Shown here piece by piece: positions 52,730 to 61,881 of a stretch of 64,000 nucleotides of DNA. Every line of letters starts with the position of its first letter. Position 1 is the first letter of the stretch. This DNA comes from UBA6115 sp050952935. GTDB taxonomy: Bacteria; Bacillota; Clostridia; Christensenellales; Aristaeellaceae. The stretch covers positions 434,001 through 498,000 of the forward strand of contig JBMNLS010000001.1 of assembly GCA_050952935.1 (NCBI GenBank). Reading direction: 5' to 3'. The notes under the pieces are model-generated. The model did no database searches, was not told the origin of the DNA, and saw only the letters and a list, made by a program, of their open reading frames with translations. The position numbers were made by a program, and so were the translations under genes.

Positions 52730-53671
52730 TCAGGGCTTAACCAACCCCTTCTTTTTAGCCAGTTTTTGAGCAAGAATCGGCGTTGTGATGCTGCTGATCA
52801 CAACGCCGAAAGCAATCTGCGCGGTCCCGGCGGCCACATAAGGCGTGAGCGCGGGATTGGCAAAAGCGAGGATGCTGGGGATGGAAACGCTTAAACCGGC
52901 AATGGAAGTGATGCCCAAGGTGGCAATGCCGCTTTCTTTGAGCAGCTTTGTTTCAACCAACAGGGTGACAGGAAGCATCAGCAGGTAGAACACAAGGGTA
53001 AGCAAGATCCCTTGCGGGCCGGCTTTAACGGCATCGAACAAATTGATGCCCGCGCCAAAGACCCAGCCCATAAAAGGCGTCAAGGGCCCCAGAACGCTGC
53101 TGAACATTTTGACCATATCCTTGTCCAGATTACCGATGATCAACCCTAAGGCGATGGGAATCACCGTAGAAATGATCGGCATCCAATCGATGGCTCCGCC
53201 CTGGGTAACGCTGATCACCAGGATGGGAAAGGCCGGAACACAAAGCAGACCGGTCAATCCGAAAGCGGCTTTATCCGATTCTTCGCCATAGTCGCTCACC
53301 AGGGCCAGATACATGGATGGGTTGAGTGAACAGATGGCAACAGTGAAGGCGATGGCCGAGATGCCCCAAACCCCATTCAGGCCGAAGACCTGCATGAAGA
53401 GCATGGAAAAGGCGAAGCAGAGAATGATTTTGACTCCCAGCAGGACACCCTGTTTTTTCAATACCTTTCCCAGGCTTTTAATATCCAGCATGGTAGCGGA
53501 GCAGAAACAAATCAGCCCCACAATATAGCTGGTGCCCTGGGCGGTTAAAAGCGCGCCCGTGATTCCTCCGAATTGCCCCCAAAAGCCCGGGGCGAACGTG
53601 TTCACCAGGGCCGAAATAAGCATGGGAATCAAAAGCAAACCGCCGGGTATTTTTTTCATGAATTTAAGCAT
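52730..53671 (-). CDS. 2-keto-3-deoxygluconate permease family protein (KdgT-like)
   Basis: 313 residues with about ten membrane helices. KdgT-type features include IPGGLLLIPMLISALVNTF at the start, DIKSLGKVLKKQG and GITSIAGLSVSIPSILAFANP. Family members import 2-keto-3-deoxygluconate with protons. ATG 53671 is preferred; an upstream TTG (53683) is placed poorly for its ribosome binding site. It is the last gene of an operon with an M20 hydrolase and a BMP lipoprotein, which is not the usual pectin-degradation setting, so its substrate may differ. Confidence 0.82.
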   Translation of the reverse strand: MLKFMKKIPGGLLLIPMLISALVNTFAPGFWGQFGGITGALLTAQGTSYIVGLICFCSATMLDIKSLGKVLKKQGVLLGVKIILCFAFSMLFMQVFGLNGVWGISAIAFTVAICSLNPSMYLALVSDYGEESDKAAFGLTGLLCVPAFPILVISVTQGGAIDWMPIISTVIPIALGLIIGNLDKDMVKMFSSVLGPLTPFMGWVFGAGINLFDAVKAGPQGILLTLVFYLLMLPVTLLVETKLLKESGIATLGITSIAGLSVSIPSILAFANPALTPYVAAGTAQIAFGVVISSITTPILAQKLAKKKGLVKP

Positions 53672-53691
53672 CGTTTTTTCCAATCCTCATT

Positions 53692-54786
53692 TTATTCTGG
53701 CTTGACGCTGTCTATCAGCGCTTGTATCTCTTCGGGGGCAAGCGTCCGGACCGAAGGCACAACAATCTCCCCTATGATGATCTTCTGCTCCAAATTATCG
53801 ATTTCGGCTTGGACAGCCTGGGGAACCGTTTGCTTATAATAGTCGTTTTTAGCCAAAGACACGCCGCCTTCTTTTAAACCCAGCGCCTTTGTTTCACCGG
53901 TGATGACTTCCCGGGTTGTGTAGTTTTTAATGGCCTGATACAGCGCGCCGCTGATATTTTTGGTGGCGGAGGTGATGATGCGTTCGGCCAGCCGTTTTTG
54001 GTTGGAAGCGGCGAAATTCGCGTACTGGTCACAATCCACGCCGATCATCCACTGATTATTCTCGGCCAAAACTTCCAAAACACCTGTGTTCACAGCGCCG
54101 GCCGCGGCGAAGACAATGTCCGCGCCACCGCCAATCATGGCCCGGGCGATTTCCTTGCCCTTTTCGGCATCTGAAAAGCTTTGGGCATATTCCACATCAA
54201 TCTGAATGTCCGGATTTTGGCGCCTGGCTCCTTCCAAATAGCCCACAGCAAAATCCCGGATGTTGTTGTTGTCGATGCCGCCGACAAAGCCGATTTTGCC
54301 CGTTTTGCTCATTGAAGCGGCAAGATAACCGGCCAAATAGCCCACTTCATTGGCCCGGTAGATGATGCAATAGACATTTTTCAAGTCCCCTTTGCTCCAA
54401 TCCACCTCACCGTCATACATGAGAAACTTGACATCCGGATAATCACCGGCATGTTTTTCCAGGGTTTCTTTCATCATGGAGGACACCATGACCACATGGT
54501 TATAGCCTTTTGCCGCCTCTAAAAAGACCTTTTCAAAATTTTCCGCCTGATTGTTGTGCTCCAGGATAGTCAAAACAGTGCCGTGGTCATGCTCTGACGC
54601 CTTCATGCCGACGATCGCGCTGTCGTTAAAATTCATGTCGCCGCGCTTGGCAATAATCAAGGCGACGTTGGGGCTGTCTCCAACATAAGTGATCCGCCCA
54701 TTCGTGCAGGCTGTCAAAACGAGGGGAATGACAATCAGCAGAATAAGGAACCCCTTTTTTAGCATCTTTTTATTCCCGGTCATCAT
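53692..54786 (-). CDS. BMP-family basic membrane lipoprotein
   Basis: 364 residues with a lipoprotein signal (IPLVLTAC, Cys near 26). The BMP/Med/PnrA-type domain is seen in VALIIAKRGDMNFNDSAIVGM, VGYLAGYLAASMSKTGKIGFVGG and DIVFAAAGAVNTGVLE. Members bind nucleosides for ABC importers, but no ABC ATPase or permease gene follows. Two overlapping ATG codons lie at the stop of the M20 gene (GAGG 7 bases before), so the two are translationally coupled. Confidence 0.88.
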   Translation of the reverse strand: MMTGNKKMLKKGFLILLIVIPLVLTACTNGRITYVGDSPNVALIIAKRGDMNFNDSAIVGMKASEHDHGTVLTILEHNNQAENFEKVFLEAAKGYNHVVMVSSMMKETLEKHAGDYPDVKFLMYDGEVDWSKGDLKNVYCIIYRANEVGYLAGYLAASMSKTGKIGFVGGIDNNNIRDFAVGYLEGARRQNPDIQIDVEYAQSFSDAEKGKEIARAMIGGGADIVFAAAGAVNTGVLEVLAENNQWMIGVDCDQYANFAASNQKRLAERIITSATKNISGALYQAIKNYTTREVITGETKALGLKEGGVSLAKNDYYKQTVPQAVQAEIDNLEQKIIIGEIVVPSVRTLAPEEIQALIDSVKPE

Positions 54787-55970
54787 TTGTTGTCCTCTAA
54801 CCATTTGACAGCGGCTGCCGCCATGCTGGCAGAACCCGCGATGATCGCTTCTTCGTTGAAGAGCACCCTGGGATTGTGCAGGGGATAGATATTTCCTTCA
54901 GCATCCGGCAGGGGGCATCCGATGAAGTAATAACAGGATTGGGGCAGCTGGCTGGCAATGTGGGCATAGTCTTCGGAGGCGAGGCTGGCATCGACATACT
55001 CAACCGGGTAGTTCGTGCCCAGAGCTTCTTCCGCCGCAGCCTTTACCAGCTCGGAAAAAGACTCGGTATTGGTCAGCGCCGGGACATCGGCCAGCGCTTC
55101 ATAGTCCGCTTCGGCCCTGAAGGCCCTTGCGGTATGGTCAACGACTTGGGGGAGCCTTTCCGCCATATGCCTGGCGGACTCTGCATAAAGAGACCGGGAG
55201 GTGCCTAGGATTTCCACCGTGTCGGGGATGATGTTGACTGCGCCACCGATGGAGTTAAAGGAACCCATAGAGAGGGAAGCGCCCTTGTTGGAAGGCAGCT
55301 CACGGGCAATGATCCCATTGGCGTTATTGACAATCTGCGCGCCTACAAAAACCGGGTCAACACCGCTATAAGGCATGGCCCCGTGAGCCCCTTTACCCTT
55401 GACGGTGATCTTAAAGTTCAGGGCCGATGCCAGAACCTCTTTTTTGGGGATCAACAGCCCGACTTCTTTGGCCGTGGGCCACATGTGGACCGCCATGCCG
55501 GCGTCCGGCCTGGGATTATCCAAAATCCCCTTTTCAAGCATCAGCTTGCCGCCGTTTAACGTCTCCTCAGCCGGCTGGAACAGGAACTTAATCTGGCCTT
55601 TCAGCCGGTCTTCATCCTCTTTCAGCAGCTTTAAGGCCGCCAACAAAATGGCGGTGTGCATGTCGTGACCACAGAGGTGGGCATTTTCATTTTGCGAAAC
55701 CCAGGCATGGTCAGACTTTTCTTTCATGGGCAGGGCATCCATGTCCGCCCTCAGCAGGAGGGTTTTGACCTTGCCTGAATCGCCCAAGGTCCCCACCAAA
55801 GCGCAGCTATCGCCCAGGCGGCTACAGGCAATGCCGTATTCGTTCAGCTTTTCCTGAACCGTTTTGACCGTTTCTGGAAGGTCAAAACCGACCTCCGGAT
55901 TCCGATGAATCTGCCTTCTTACCTGGACAACATCATTGAAAATTGCTTTTGCACGCTCTAAATATGACAT
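54783..55970 (-). CDS. M20-family amidohydrolase (hippurate/N-acyl amino acid type)
   Basis: 395 residues. Metal-site motifs are LLLRADMDALPM and HLCGHDMHTAILLAA, with Glu in PAEETLNGG and His in DAGMAVHMWP; a dimerisation domain sits near 185-290. The enzyme removes acyl groups from amino acids or peptides in the cytoplasm. AGGAG lies 8 bases before ATG 55970. First gene of the M20-BMP-KdgT operon, with a good promoter upstream. Confidence 0.9.
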   Translation of the reverse strand: MSYLERAKAIFNDVVQVRRQIHRNPEVGFDLPETVKTVQEKLNEYGIACSRLGDSCALVGTLGDSGKVKTLLLRADMDALPMKEKSDHAWVSQNENAHLCGHDMHTAILLAALKLLKEDEDRLKGQIKFLFQPAEETLNGGKLMLEKGILDNPRPDAGMAVHMWPTAKEVGLLIPKKEVLASALNFKITVKGKGAHGAMPYSGVDPVFVGAQIVNNANGIIARELPSNKGASLSMGSFNSIGGAVNIIPDTVEILGTSRSLYAESARHMAERLPQVVDHTARAFRAEADYEALADVPALTNTESFSELVKAAAEEALGTNYPVEYVDASLASEDYAHIASQLPQSCYYFIGCPLPDAEGNIYPLHNPRVLFNEEAIIAGSASMAAAAVKWLEDNK

Positions 55971-56000
55971 CAAAACAACTCCTATGCGATTATGCGTTTT

Positions 56001-56030
56001 ATTTTATCCTAAAAACAAAAAAACAGTCAA
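56001..56030 (-). promoter_or_regulatory. Promoter of the M20-BMP-KdgT operon
   Basis: Minus strand: -35 TTGACT (56025-56030), 18-base spacer, -10 TAAAAT (56001-56006), 30 bases from the start. Confidence 0.7.
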
Positions 56031-56070
56031 GTTTATCTTTGCCGGGTTTTGTTTCAATCCTCCCCGCGCT

Positions 56071-56098
56071 TTGCAGATTCCATCCATCGTGTTATACT
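56071..56098 (+). promoter_or_regulatory. Promoter of the yicC-gmk-rpoZ operon
   Basis: -35 TTGCAG (56071-56076), 16-base spacer, -10 TATACT (56093-56098), 25 bases ahead of the yicC start. Confidence 0.7.
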
Positions 56099-56123
56099 CA
56101 CTTAAACACAAGGAGGTGTTTGA

Positions 56124-56996
56124 GTGCGCAGCATGACGGGCTATGGCCGGGGGCAATCGGCCAAGGGGGGGCAACTGATCACGGCTGAGATCAAGACGGT
56201 GAACCACCGGTTTCTGGATCTGTCCATCAGGCTGCCCAGAAGCCTTTCAGCGCTGGAGATCCCGCTGCGCAAACGGCTTTCCGCTTTTTTTGACCGGGGC
56301 TCGGTCACCCTGACCATCACCCAGGACGCGGGAGGCGCGCAGGCAGCGCTGGTGAGCGCCAATCTGCCGCTGGCCCATGAGTATTTTGAAGCGGCCCAGC
56401 AGGTGGCCCGGGCGGTGAACCTGAAGGGAGACATGAAGCTGAGCACGCTCCTGACCCTGCCTGAGGTGCTGACCTTGGTTCCCCTGGAGGCGGAGCCGGA
56501 GGCCATGATGGAGGCGGTGGATGAGGCGTTGGACGCCGCCTGTCAGGCGGCGCTGGCCGACCGCAGGCGGGAAGGAGAGCAGCTGCGGGCCATCCTTTCA
56601 GAACATCTGAAAACCTTGGAAGAAGCCGTCTTCGCCCTGCGGGAAGAGGCGCAGCATCAGCCCGCCCAGGCCTATGAAAAGCTGATGAAGCGCCTAAGCG
56701 GAATGCCGGAGATCACCACGGATGCCCAGCGCCTGGCCCAGGAGGTGGCGCTGTTTGCCGACCGGTGCGATATCACCGAGGAGATCACCCGGCTGATTGC
56801 CCACTGCCAGCAGATGAAAAGCCTGATTGAAGGCGCCTCCCCCGTGGGGCGGGAGATGGACTTCCTGGCCCAGGAAATGCACCGGGAGGCCAACACCATC
56901 TGCTCAAAATCAGCCTCCCTGGCGGTGACCCGCCTGGGGCTTGGCTGCAAGGCCGCCGCGGAAAAGCTGCGGGAACAGATTCAGAACGTGGAATGA
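56124..56996 (+). CDS. yicC: YicC/YloC-family endoribonuclease
   Basis: 290 residues. Starts RSMTGYGRG, as in the family, with VNHRFLDLSIRLPR and ending in the conserved GREMDFLAQEMHREANTICSKS. YicC-type proteins cleave RNA, for example the small RNA RyhB in E. coli. The GTG start follows AAGGAGGTG. It heads a chain of housekeeping genes in the usual Firmicute order. Confidence 0.92.
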   Translation: MRSMTGYGRGQSAKGGQLITAEIKTVNHRFLDLSIRLPRSLSALEIPLRKRLSAFFDRGSVTLTITQDAGGAQAALVSANLPLAHEYFEAAQQVARAVNLKGDMKLSTLLTLPEVLTLVPLEAEPEAMMEAVDEALDAACQAALADRRREGEQLRAILSEHLKTLEEAVFALREEAQHQPAQAYEKLMKRLSGMPEITTDAQRLAQEVALFADRCDITEEITRLIAHCQQMKSLIEGASPVGREMDFLAQEMHREANTICSKSASLAVTRLGLGCKAAAEKLREQIQNVE

Positions 56997-57016
56997 CCAA
57001 ATCAGGAGGCAATGCG

Positions 57017-57634
57017 ATGACCAAACAAAAACGCCGCGGTATGCTGATCATTGTGTCCGGGCCCTCCGGCACCGGCAAGGGCACCCTGTGCGAGCGGCTG
57101 ATTCAGCAGGATGACCGCATTGGTTTTTCTGTCAGCGCCACCACCCGGGCCCCCCGTGAAGGAGAGGTGGACGGCGTGCATTATCATTTTCTGACCGAAG
57201 CCGCCTATGATGAGCTGCTGGCCAGGGATGCCTTTTTGGAGCATGCCACCGTGCATGACCACCGCTACGGCACCCTGCGGGCGCCGGTTGAAGCGGCGAT
57301 TGAGGCGGGGGAGGACATCCTGCTGGATGTGGATTCCCAGGGGGCCATGAGCGTGATGAAAAAGATGAAGGACACCGTCTCCATCTTTATTCTTCCCCCC
57401 AGCTTCAAGGCCCTCAGGCAGCGCCTGCGCACCCGCAACACCGATGACGCCCAGGAGATCGAAAAGCGCCTGCGCAACGCCCGGGCGGAGATGCGCCAGT
57501 GCAAGCACTATGACTATGCCCTGATCAACGACAACCTGGACACCGCTTTTCACAGGCTTACCAGCATCATCATGGCGGAGCGCCACCGCACGGTGCGCTA
57601 CCTGCCGGAGATTTGCGAAGAGGACGACGCCTGA
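57017..57634 (+). CDS. gmk: Guanylate kinase
   Basis: 205 residues. Phosphorylates GMP to GDP. The P-loop is VSGPSGTGKGTLCERL; GMP-binding residues are in SATTRAPREGEVDGVHYHF, and the lid follows. ATG 57017 is chosen because AGGAGG lies at 57003-57008; an upstream ATG at 56993 overlaps the yicC stop and would add 8 unusual residues. Confidence 0.96.
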   Translation: MTKQKRRGMLIIVSGPSGTGKGTLCERLIQQDDRIGFSVSATTRAPREGEVDGVHYHFLTEAAYDELLARDAFLEHATVHDHRYGTLRAPVEAAIEAGEDILLDVDSQGAMSVMKKMKDTVSIFILPPSFKALRQRLRTRNTDDAQEIEKRLRNARAEMRQCKHYDYALINDNLDTAFHRLTSIIMAERHRTVRYLPEICEEDDA

Positions 57635-57657
57635 TCATATTTGGAGGAGAACTTTTT

Positions 57658-57870
57658 ATGGCCATCAACGAACCCGGAATTCAAACCCTGATGAAGCACG
57701 CGGATAGCGCTTATACCCTGGTGACCATGGTTGCCAAACGTGCCCGCCAGCTGGTTGACGGGGCCCAGCCGCTGCTGGAGCGGGAGGGGCAAAAGCCCAT
57801 CGCCGCCGCCATTGAGGAGATCGACCGTGGGCTGATTACCTTCCACCGCAACCTGGAGGATGAGGACTGA
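57658..57870 (+). CDS. rpoZ: RNA polymerase omega subunit
   Basis: 70 residues. The small subunit that helps beta' fold. MKHADSAYTLVTMVAKRARQ matches the conserved N-terminal helix (usually D/S-x-Y-x-L-V-x-x-x-A-x-R-A), and the usual place after gmk supports the call. TTGGAGGAG precedes ATG 57658. Confidence 0.92.
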   Translation: MAINEPGIQTLMKHADSAYTLVTMVAKRARQLVDGAQPLLEREGQKPIAAAIEEIDRGLITFHRNLEDED

Positions 57871-57871
57871 C

Positions 57872-59083
57872 ATGGCAGCCCTTTGCGGCAAAACCATCCT
57901 GGTGGGCGTTACCGGGGGCATCGCGGCGTATAAGGCCTGCGAGCTGGTATCCCGGCTTAAAAAACTGGGGGCGCAGGTGCATGTGGTGATGACAGCCAGC
58001 GCCTGCCGCCTGGTGCAGCCGGCCACCTTGCGCACCCTGTCGCAAAACCATGTGGCCACCGATGTGTTTGAGGAGCTGGACGCCGGAGAGGTGACCCATA
58101 TCGCCCTGGCCAAGGCGGCGGACCTGGCGGTGATAGCGCCCGCCAGCGCCAACGTGATCGCCAAACTGGCCCATGGCATTGCCGATGACATGCTGACCAC
58201 CACCCTTTTGGCAATTAAGGCGCCTTTGCTGATCGCCCCTGCCATGAACACCGCCATGTATCAGCACCCCGCCACCCAGGCGAACCTGCAAACCCTGATT
58301 GACCGGGGGGCGACTGCCATCGGCCCCGAAGGGGGGCTTTTGGCCTGCGGGGATGAAGGGCCCGGGCGGATGTCCGAGCCCCTTGACATCGCCAACAAAT
58401 GCCTTGAAATGCTGTGCCGCAAGCAGGATTTGGCCGGGCTAAAGGTGCTGGTTACCGCCGGGCCCACCCGGGAGGCGCTGGACCCGGTGCGCTACCTGAC
58501 CAACCGCTCTTCTGGCAAAATGGGCTATGCCATTGCCGAGGCGGCTTTGGCCAGAGGGGCAGAGGTGACCCTGGTGACAGGGCCTGTCGCCCTGCCCGCC
58601 GTTGCAGGGGCTGTGATGGTGCCGGTCACCACCACCGAAAACCTGTATGACGCCATGATGAAGCTGGCCCCTTCCCAGGACGCGGTGATCCAAGCGGCGG
58701 CGCCTGCTGATTACCGGGCGGCGGCAGTCGCCCCCCAGAAATTGAAAAAGCAGGGGGAGGCGGGGCTTACGCTCAGCCTGGTGCCCACCCGGGACGTGGC
58801 CCGGGCCATTGGCGAAGGGAAGAAGGACGGCCAGGTCTTTGTGGGCTTTGCCGCGGAGACGGAAAACCTGCTGGAAAACGCCCGCAAGAAACTGGTCAGC
58901 AAGCGCCTTGATCTGATTGTGATCAACGATGTGACCCAGCCGGGGGCGGGTTTTGGGGTGGACACCAACATTGCCACCATCCTGGGGCCTCAGTCCCACA
59001 CCCAGCTGCCCAAGATGAAAAAGCGGGAGCTGGCTGACCGGATTTTGGATGAGGTGAAGGCGCTTGTTTCCCGGCCAGAGTGA
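57872..59083 (+). CDS. coaBC: Bifunctional phosphopantothenoylcysteine decarboxylase/synthase
   Basis: 403 residues. Makes 4'-phosphopantetheine in coenzyme A synthesis. The flavoprotein CoaC half (about 1-185) has VGVTGGIAAYKACEL, the active-site His in ATDVFEELDAGEVTHIAL and PAMNTAMY; the CoaB half has VTAGPTREALDPVRYLTNRS and IVINDVTQPGAGFG. The start at 57872 lies one base after the rpoZ stop. Confidence 0.95.
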   Translation: MAALCGKTILVGVTGGIAAYKACELVSRLKKLGAQVHVVMTASACRLVQPATLRTLSQNHVATDVFEELDAGEVTHIALAKAADLAVIAPASANVIAKLAHGIADDMLTTTLLAIKAPLLIAPAMNTAMYQHPATQANLQTLIDRGATAIGPEGGLLACGDEGPGRMSEPLDIANKCLEMLCRKQDLAGLKVLVTAGPTREALDPVRYLTNRSSGKMGYAIAEAALARGAEVTLVTGPVALPAVAGAVMVPVTTTENLYDAMMKLAPSQDAVIQAAAPADYRAAAVAPQKLKKQGEAGLTLSLVPTRDVARAIGEGKKDGQVFVGFAAETENLLENARKKLVSKRLDLIVINDVTQPGAGFGVDTNIATILGPQSHTQLPKMKKRELADRILDEVKALVSRPE

Positions 59084-61329
59084 TCGGCATGCCGGATAAG
59101 GAGCGCTACGCCCAGGTGATCGTGGACATCGCGGTGTCGGACACCGACCGGGTGTTCACCTACCAGGTGCCGGAGGGGATGAGGCTTGACCCCGGCAGCC
59201 GGGTGGAGGTGCCCTTTGGCCACCGGCAGCTGGAAGGCTATGTGCTGGCCCTGACGGATGAGACGGATCTGGACGAGGAACGGATAAAGCCTGTGACAGC
59301 GGCGCTGGAGGATTATCCGGCGCTGCTGCCCGATTTAATGGCCCTGGCCAGGGAGATCAGCGCCCAGCGGCATTGCCCGCTGGCGCTGGCGCTAAGGCTG
59401 ATGCTGCCCGCTGAAATGCGGGGAGGCCGCGTGAAGGTAAAGACCGAGCTGGCGGCCAGGCTGCTGATTAAGCCTGAGCAGGTGGCGGATGCAGTCAGGG
59501 CGGAAACCCGCTCCCCCAAGCGGCGGCTGCTGTTGCAGCTGCTGTCAGACGGTCTGACCCGCCCGGTGAGCGAGCTGAGAGCCCTGGTGCGGGACCCTTT
59601 GCCGGCGCTGCGTGCCCTGGAGGAAAAGGGCCTGGTGGAGGTGGCCGATCAGGAGGTGCTTCGCCAGCCCTTTGCCGATGTGGGACTGAAAGAGCCTGAG
59701 CCTATCCTGACCCCGGGGCAGGAGGAGGCGCTGGGGGAGATCATCCCCGCCATCAGGCGCGGCAGCGGCGCGTTTTTATTGCATGGCATCACCGGCTCCG
59801 GAAAAACCGAGGTTTATATCCGCGCCGTGAAGCAGTGCCTGAAGGAAGGCAAGGGCGCGATTGTGCTGATCCCTGAAATCGTCCTGACCCCGCAGATGGT
59901 GAGCTGGTTCCGGGGGCGGTTTGGGGATGTGGCGGCGGTGATGCATTCCCGGCTGTCGGCCGGTGAGCGCTTTGACGAGTGGCGCAGGGCGCGCCGGGGG
60001 GAAGCGCGGGTGGTGATAGGCGCCAGAAGCGCCGTGTTTGCCCCGGTGGAGCGCCTGGGGCTGATTGTGGTGGATGAGGAGCATGAGCCCACCTACCAGG
60101 CGGAAAACGCCCCCAGCTATGATGCCAGGGAGATCGCCCTTTCCCGCGCCGGGCGGGAGGGCGCGGTGGTGCTATTGGCCAGCGCCACGCCCAGCATCCT
60201 CTCCTTCGCCAAGGCCATGCGGGGGGACTATATGCTGCTGGAAATGCCTGAGCGGGTGGGGGAAAGCCGCCTGCCCCAGGTGAGCGTGGTGGATATGCGG
60301 GAGGAGCTGCGCCTGGGCAACCGCTCCATGTTTTCAGGGCTTTTACAGCAGCGGCTGGAGCACTGCATCGCCTCCGGTCAGCAGGCCATGATTTTCCTTA
60401 ACCGCAGGGGCTATGCCCCGGGGGTGCTCTGCCGAAAATGCGGCTATGTGGTGCCCTGCCCCCAGTGCGATGTGAAGATGACCTACCACCAGCATGAGCG
60501 GGTGATGCGCTGTCACTACTGCGGCTTTAAGCGCCCCCTGCCCGAGACCTGCCCCGCCTGCGGCAGCCGGTTTATCAAGCCCTTTGGCATCGGCACGCAA
60601 AAGGTGGAGGAGGAGCTGCACAAGCTTTTTCCGGAGGTGGAGATCGTGCGCCTTGACCTGGACACCACAACCGGCAAGGATGGGCACCAGAAGCTGCTGG
60701 ATCAGTTCCGGTCAGGGAAAGCGCGCATCATGGTGGGCACCCAGATGATCGCCAAGGGGCTGGATTTTCCCCAGGTGACGCTGGTGGGGGCGGTGCTGGC
60801 GGATTTGACGCTGAACCTGCCCGACTACCGCTCTGAGGAGCGCACTTTTCAGCTGCTCACCCAGGTGGCGGGCCGGGCGGGCCGGGCCGGGAAGCCGGGA
60901 GAGGTGATCATCCAGACCTATAAGCCGGAGCACTTTGCCGTGGTGGCCGCCGCCGCCCAGGACTACCGGGGGTTTTTTAACCAGGAGTTTGCCAGGCGCA
61001 GGCAAAGGCTCTACCCGCCCTTCACCATGCTGGTGCGCCTGTTGGTGGAGGCCAGGCAGGAAAAGCAGGCCCGGGAGGTGTCGGGGGTTTTATATGACAG
61101 GCTTGTCCAAAAGCTGGAGGAATCGCCCCGCCTCAAGCGTCGGGTGATTTTCGCCCGGGAGGATGACAGCCCCATCAAGCGCATCGCGGGGCTGTCCCGG
61201 GCCCAGGTGTTCATGAAGCTGCTGGCGCACCCGGACAGCGATGAACTGCTGCAATTCTTGAAAGATTTATCGGAAGAACCATGGCCCTGCCGGGTAAACT
61301 TAGAGGTGAACCCGGCCAGCATGGCCTGA
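59080..61329 (+). CDS. priA: Primosomal protein N' (replication restart helicase PriA)
   Basis: About 749 residues. Reloads the replisome at stalled forks. The N-terminal DNA-binding domain (about 1-110) is followed by helicase motifs with Walker A HGITGSGKTEVY and DEEHEPTYQ, the zinc-binding stretch (CRKCGY, CPQC, CHYCG, CPACG) and the second helicase lobe with GTQMIAKGLDFPQVTLVG. GTG 59080 overlaps the coaBC stop; ATG 59089 is another option. Confidence 0.95.
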   Translation: MIGMPDKERYAQVIVDIAVSDTDRVFTYQVPEGMRLDPGSRVEVPFGHRQLEGYVLALTDETDLDEERIKPVTAALEDYPALLPDLMALAREISAQRHCPLALALRLMLPAEMRGGRVKVKTELAARLLIKPEQVADAVRAETRSPKRRLLLQLLSDGLTRPVSELRALVRDPLPALRALEEKGLVEVADQEVLRQPFADVGLKEPEPILTPGQEEALGEIIPAIRRGSGAFLLHGITGSGKTEVYIRAVKQCLKEGKGAIVLIPEIVLTPQMVSWFRGRFGDVAAVMHSRLSAGERFDEWRRARRGEARVVIGARSAVFAPVERLGLIVVDEEHEPTYQAENAPSYDAREIALSRAGREGAVVLLASATPSILSFAKAMRGDYMLLEMPERVGESRLPQVSVVDMREELRLGNRSMFSGLLQQRLEHCIASGQQAMIFLNRRGYAPGVLCRKCGYVVPCPQCDVKMTYHQHERVMRCHYCGFKRPLPETCPACGSRFIKPFGIGTQKVEEELHKLFPEVEIVRLDLDTTTGKDGHQKLLDQFRSGKARIMVGTQMIAKGLDFPQVTLVGAVLADLTLNLPDYRSEERTFQLLTQVAGRAGRAGKPGEVIIQTYKPEHFAVVAAAAQDYRGFFNQEFARRRQRLYPPFTMLVRLLVEARQEKQAREVSGVLYDRLVQKLEESPRLKRRVIFAREDDSPIKRIAGLSRAQVFMKLLAHPDSDELLQFLKDLSEEPWPCRVNLEVNPASMA

Positions 61330-61353
61330 ACACAACGGAGGAAACCAAGACCC

Positions 61354-61881
61354 ATGTCCAGGAAAAAGATTTTTACCATCGGCGCCCGGGAGCTGCGGGG
61401 CAAAAGCAGGCCCATCACCAAGTTTGACGGAAGGCTGGCGCTTATTTTGCGCGATATGGCTGATACCATGTATGAGGCCAACGGCGTAGGCCTGGCCGCC
61501 CCCCAGGTGGGCATCCTGCGCCGGTTGGTGGTGATTGATGTGGGGGACGGGCTGATGGAGCTGGTGAACCCTGAGATCATCAGGAGCGAAGGGGAATGCG
61601 GCATGGTGGAGGGCTGCCTGAGCGTGCCCGGCCGCCGGGGCTATGTGGTGCGCAGCGAAAAGGTGGCCCTGCGGGCCCAGGATAAAAACGGCCAGTTTTT
61701 TGAAGTGCCGGCAGAAGGGCTGCTGGCCCGGGCCATCCAACATGAGCTGGACCACCTGGACGGCGTTTTGTATGTGGACAAGATGGACTATGAGGTGTTT
61801 GAAGAGGATGAGGAGGAAGGGGAGGAATTCCCGGATGCCGAACCCTCTGTTAGAAAACGCCAGCGGCGCAGGGCGGTATGA
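61354..61881 (+). CDS. def: Peptide deformylase
   Basis: 175 residues. Removes the formyl group from new proteins. The three motifs are GVGLAAPQVG, EGCLSVPG and QHELDHLDG (HExxH type; Cys and two His bind the metal). The last ~30 residues are acidic then basic, an uncommon tail. CGGAGG precedes ATG, and fmt starts within its stop. Confidence 0.95.
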   Translation: MSRKKIFTIGARELRGKSRPITKFDGRLALILRDMADTMYEANGVGLAAPQVGILRRLVVIDVGDGLMELVNPEIIRSEGECGMVEGCLSVPGRRGYVVRSEKVALRAQDKNGQFFEVPAEGLLARAIQHELDHLDGVLYVDKMDYEVFEEDEEEGEEFPDAEPSVRKRQRRRAV

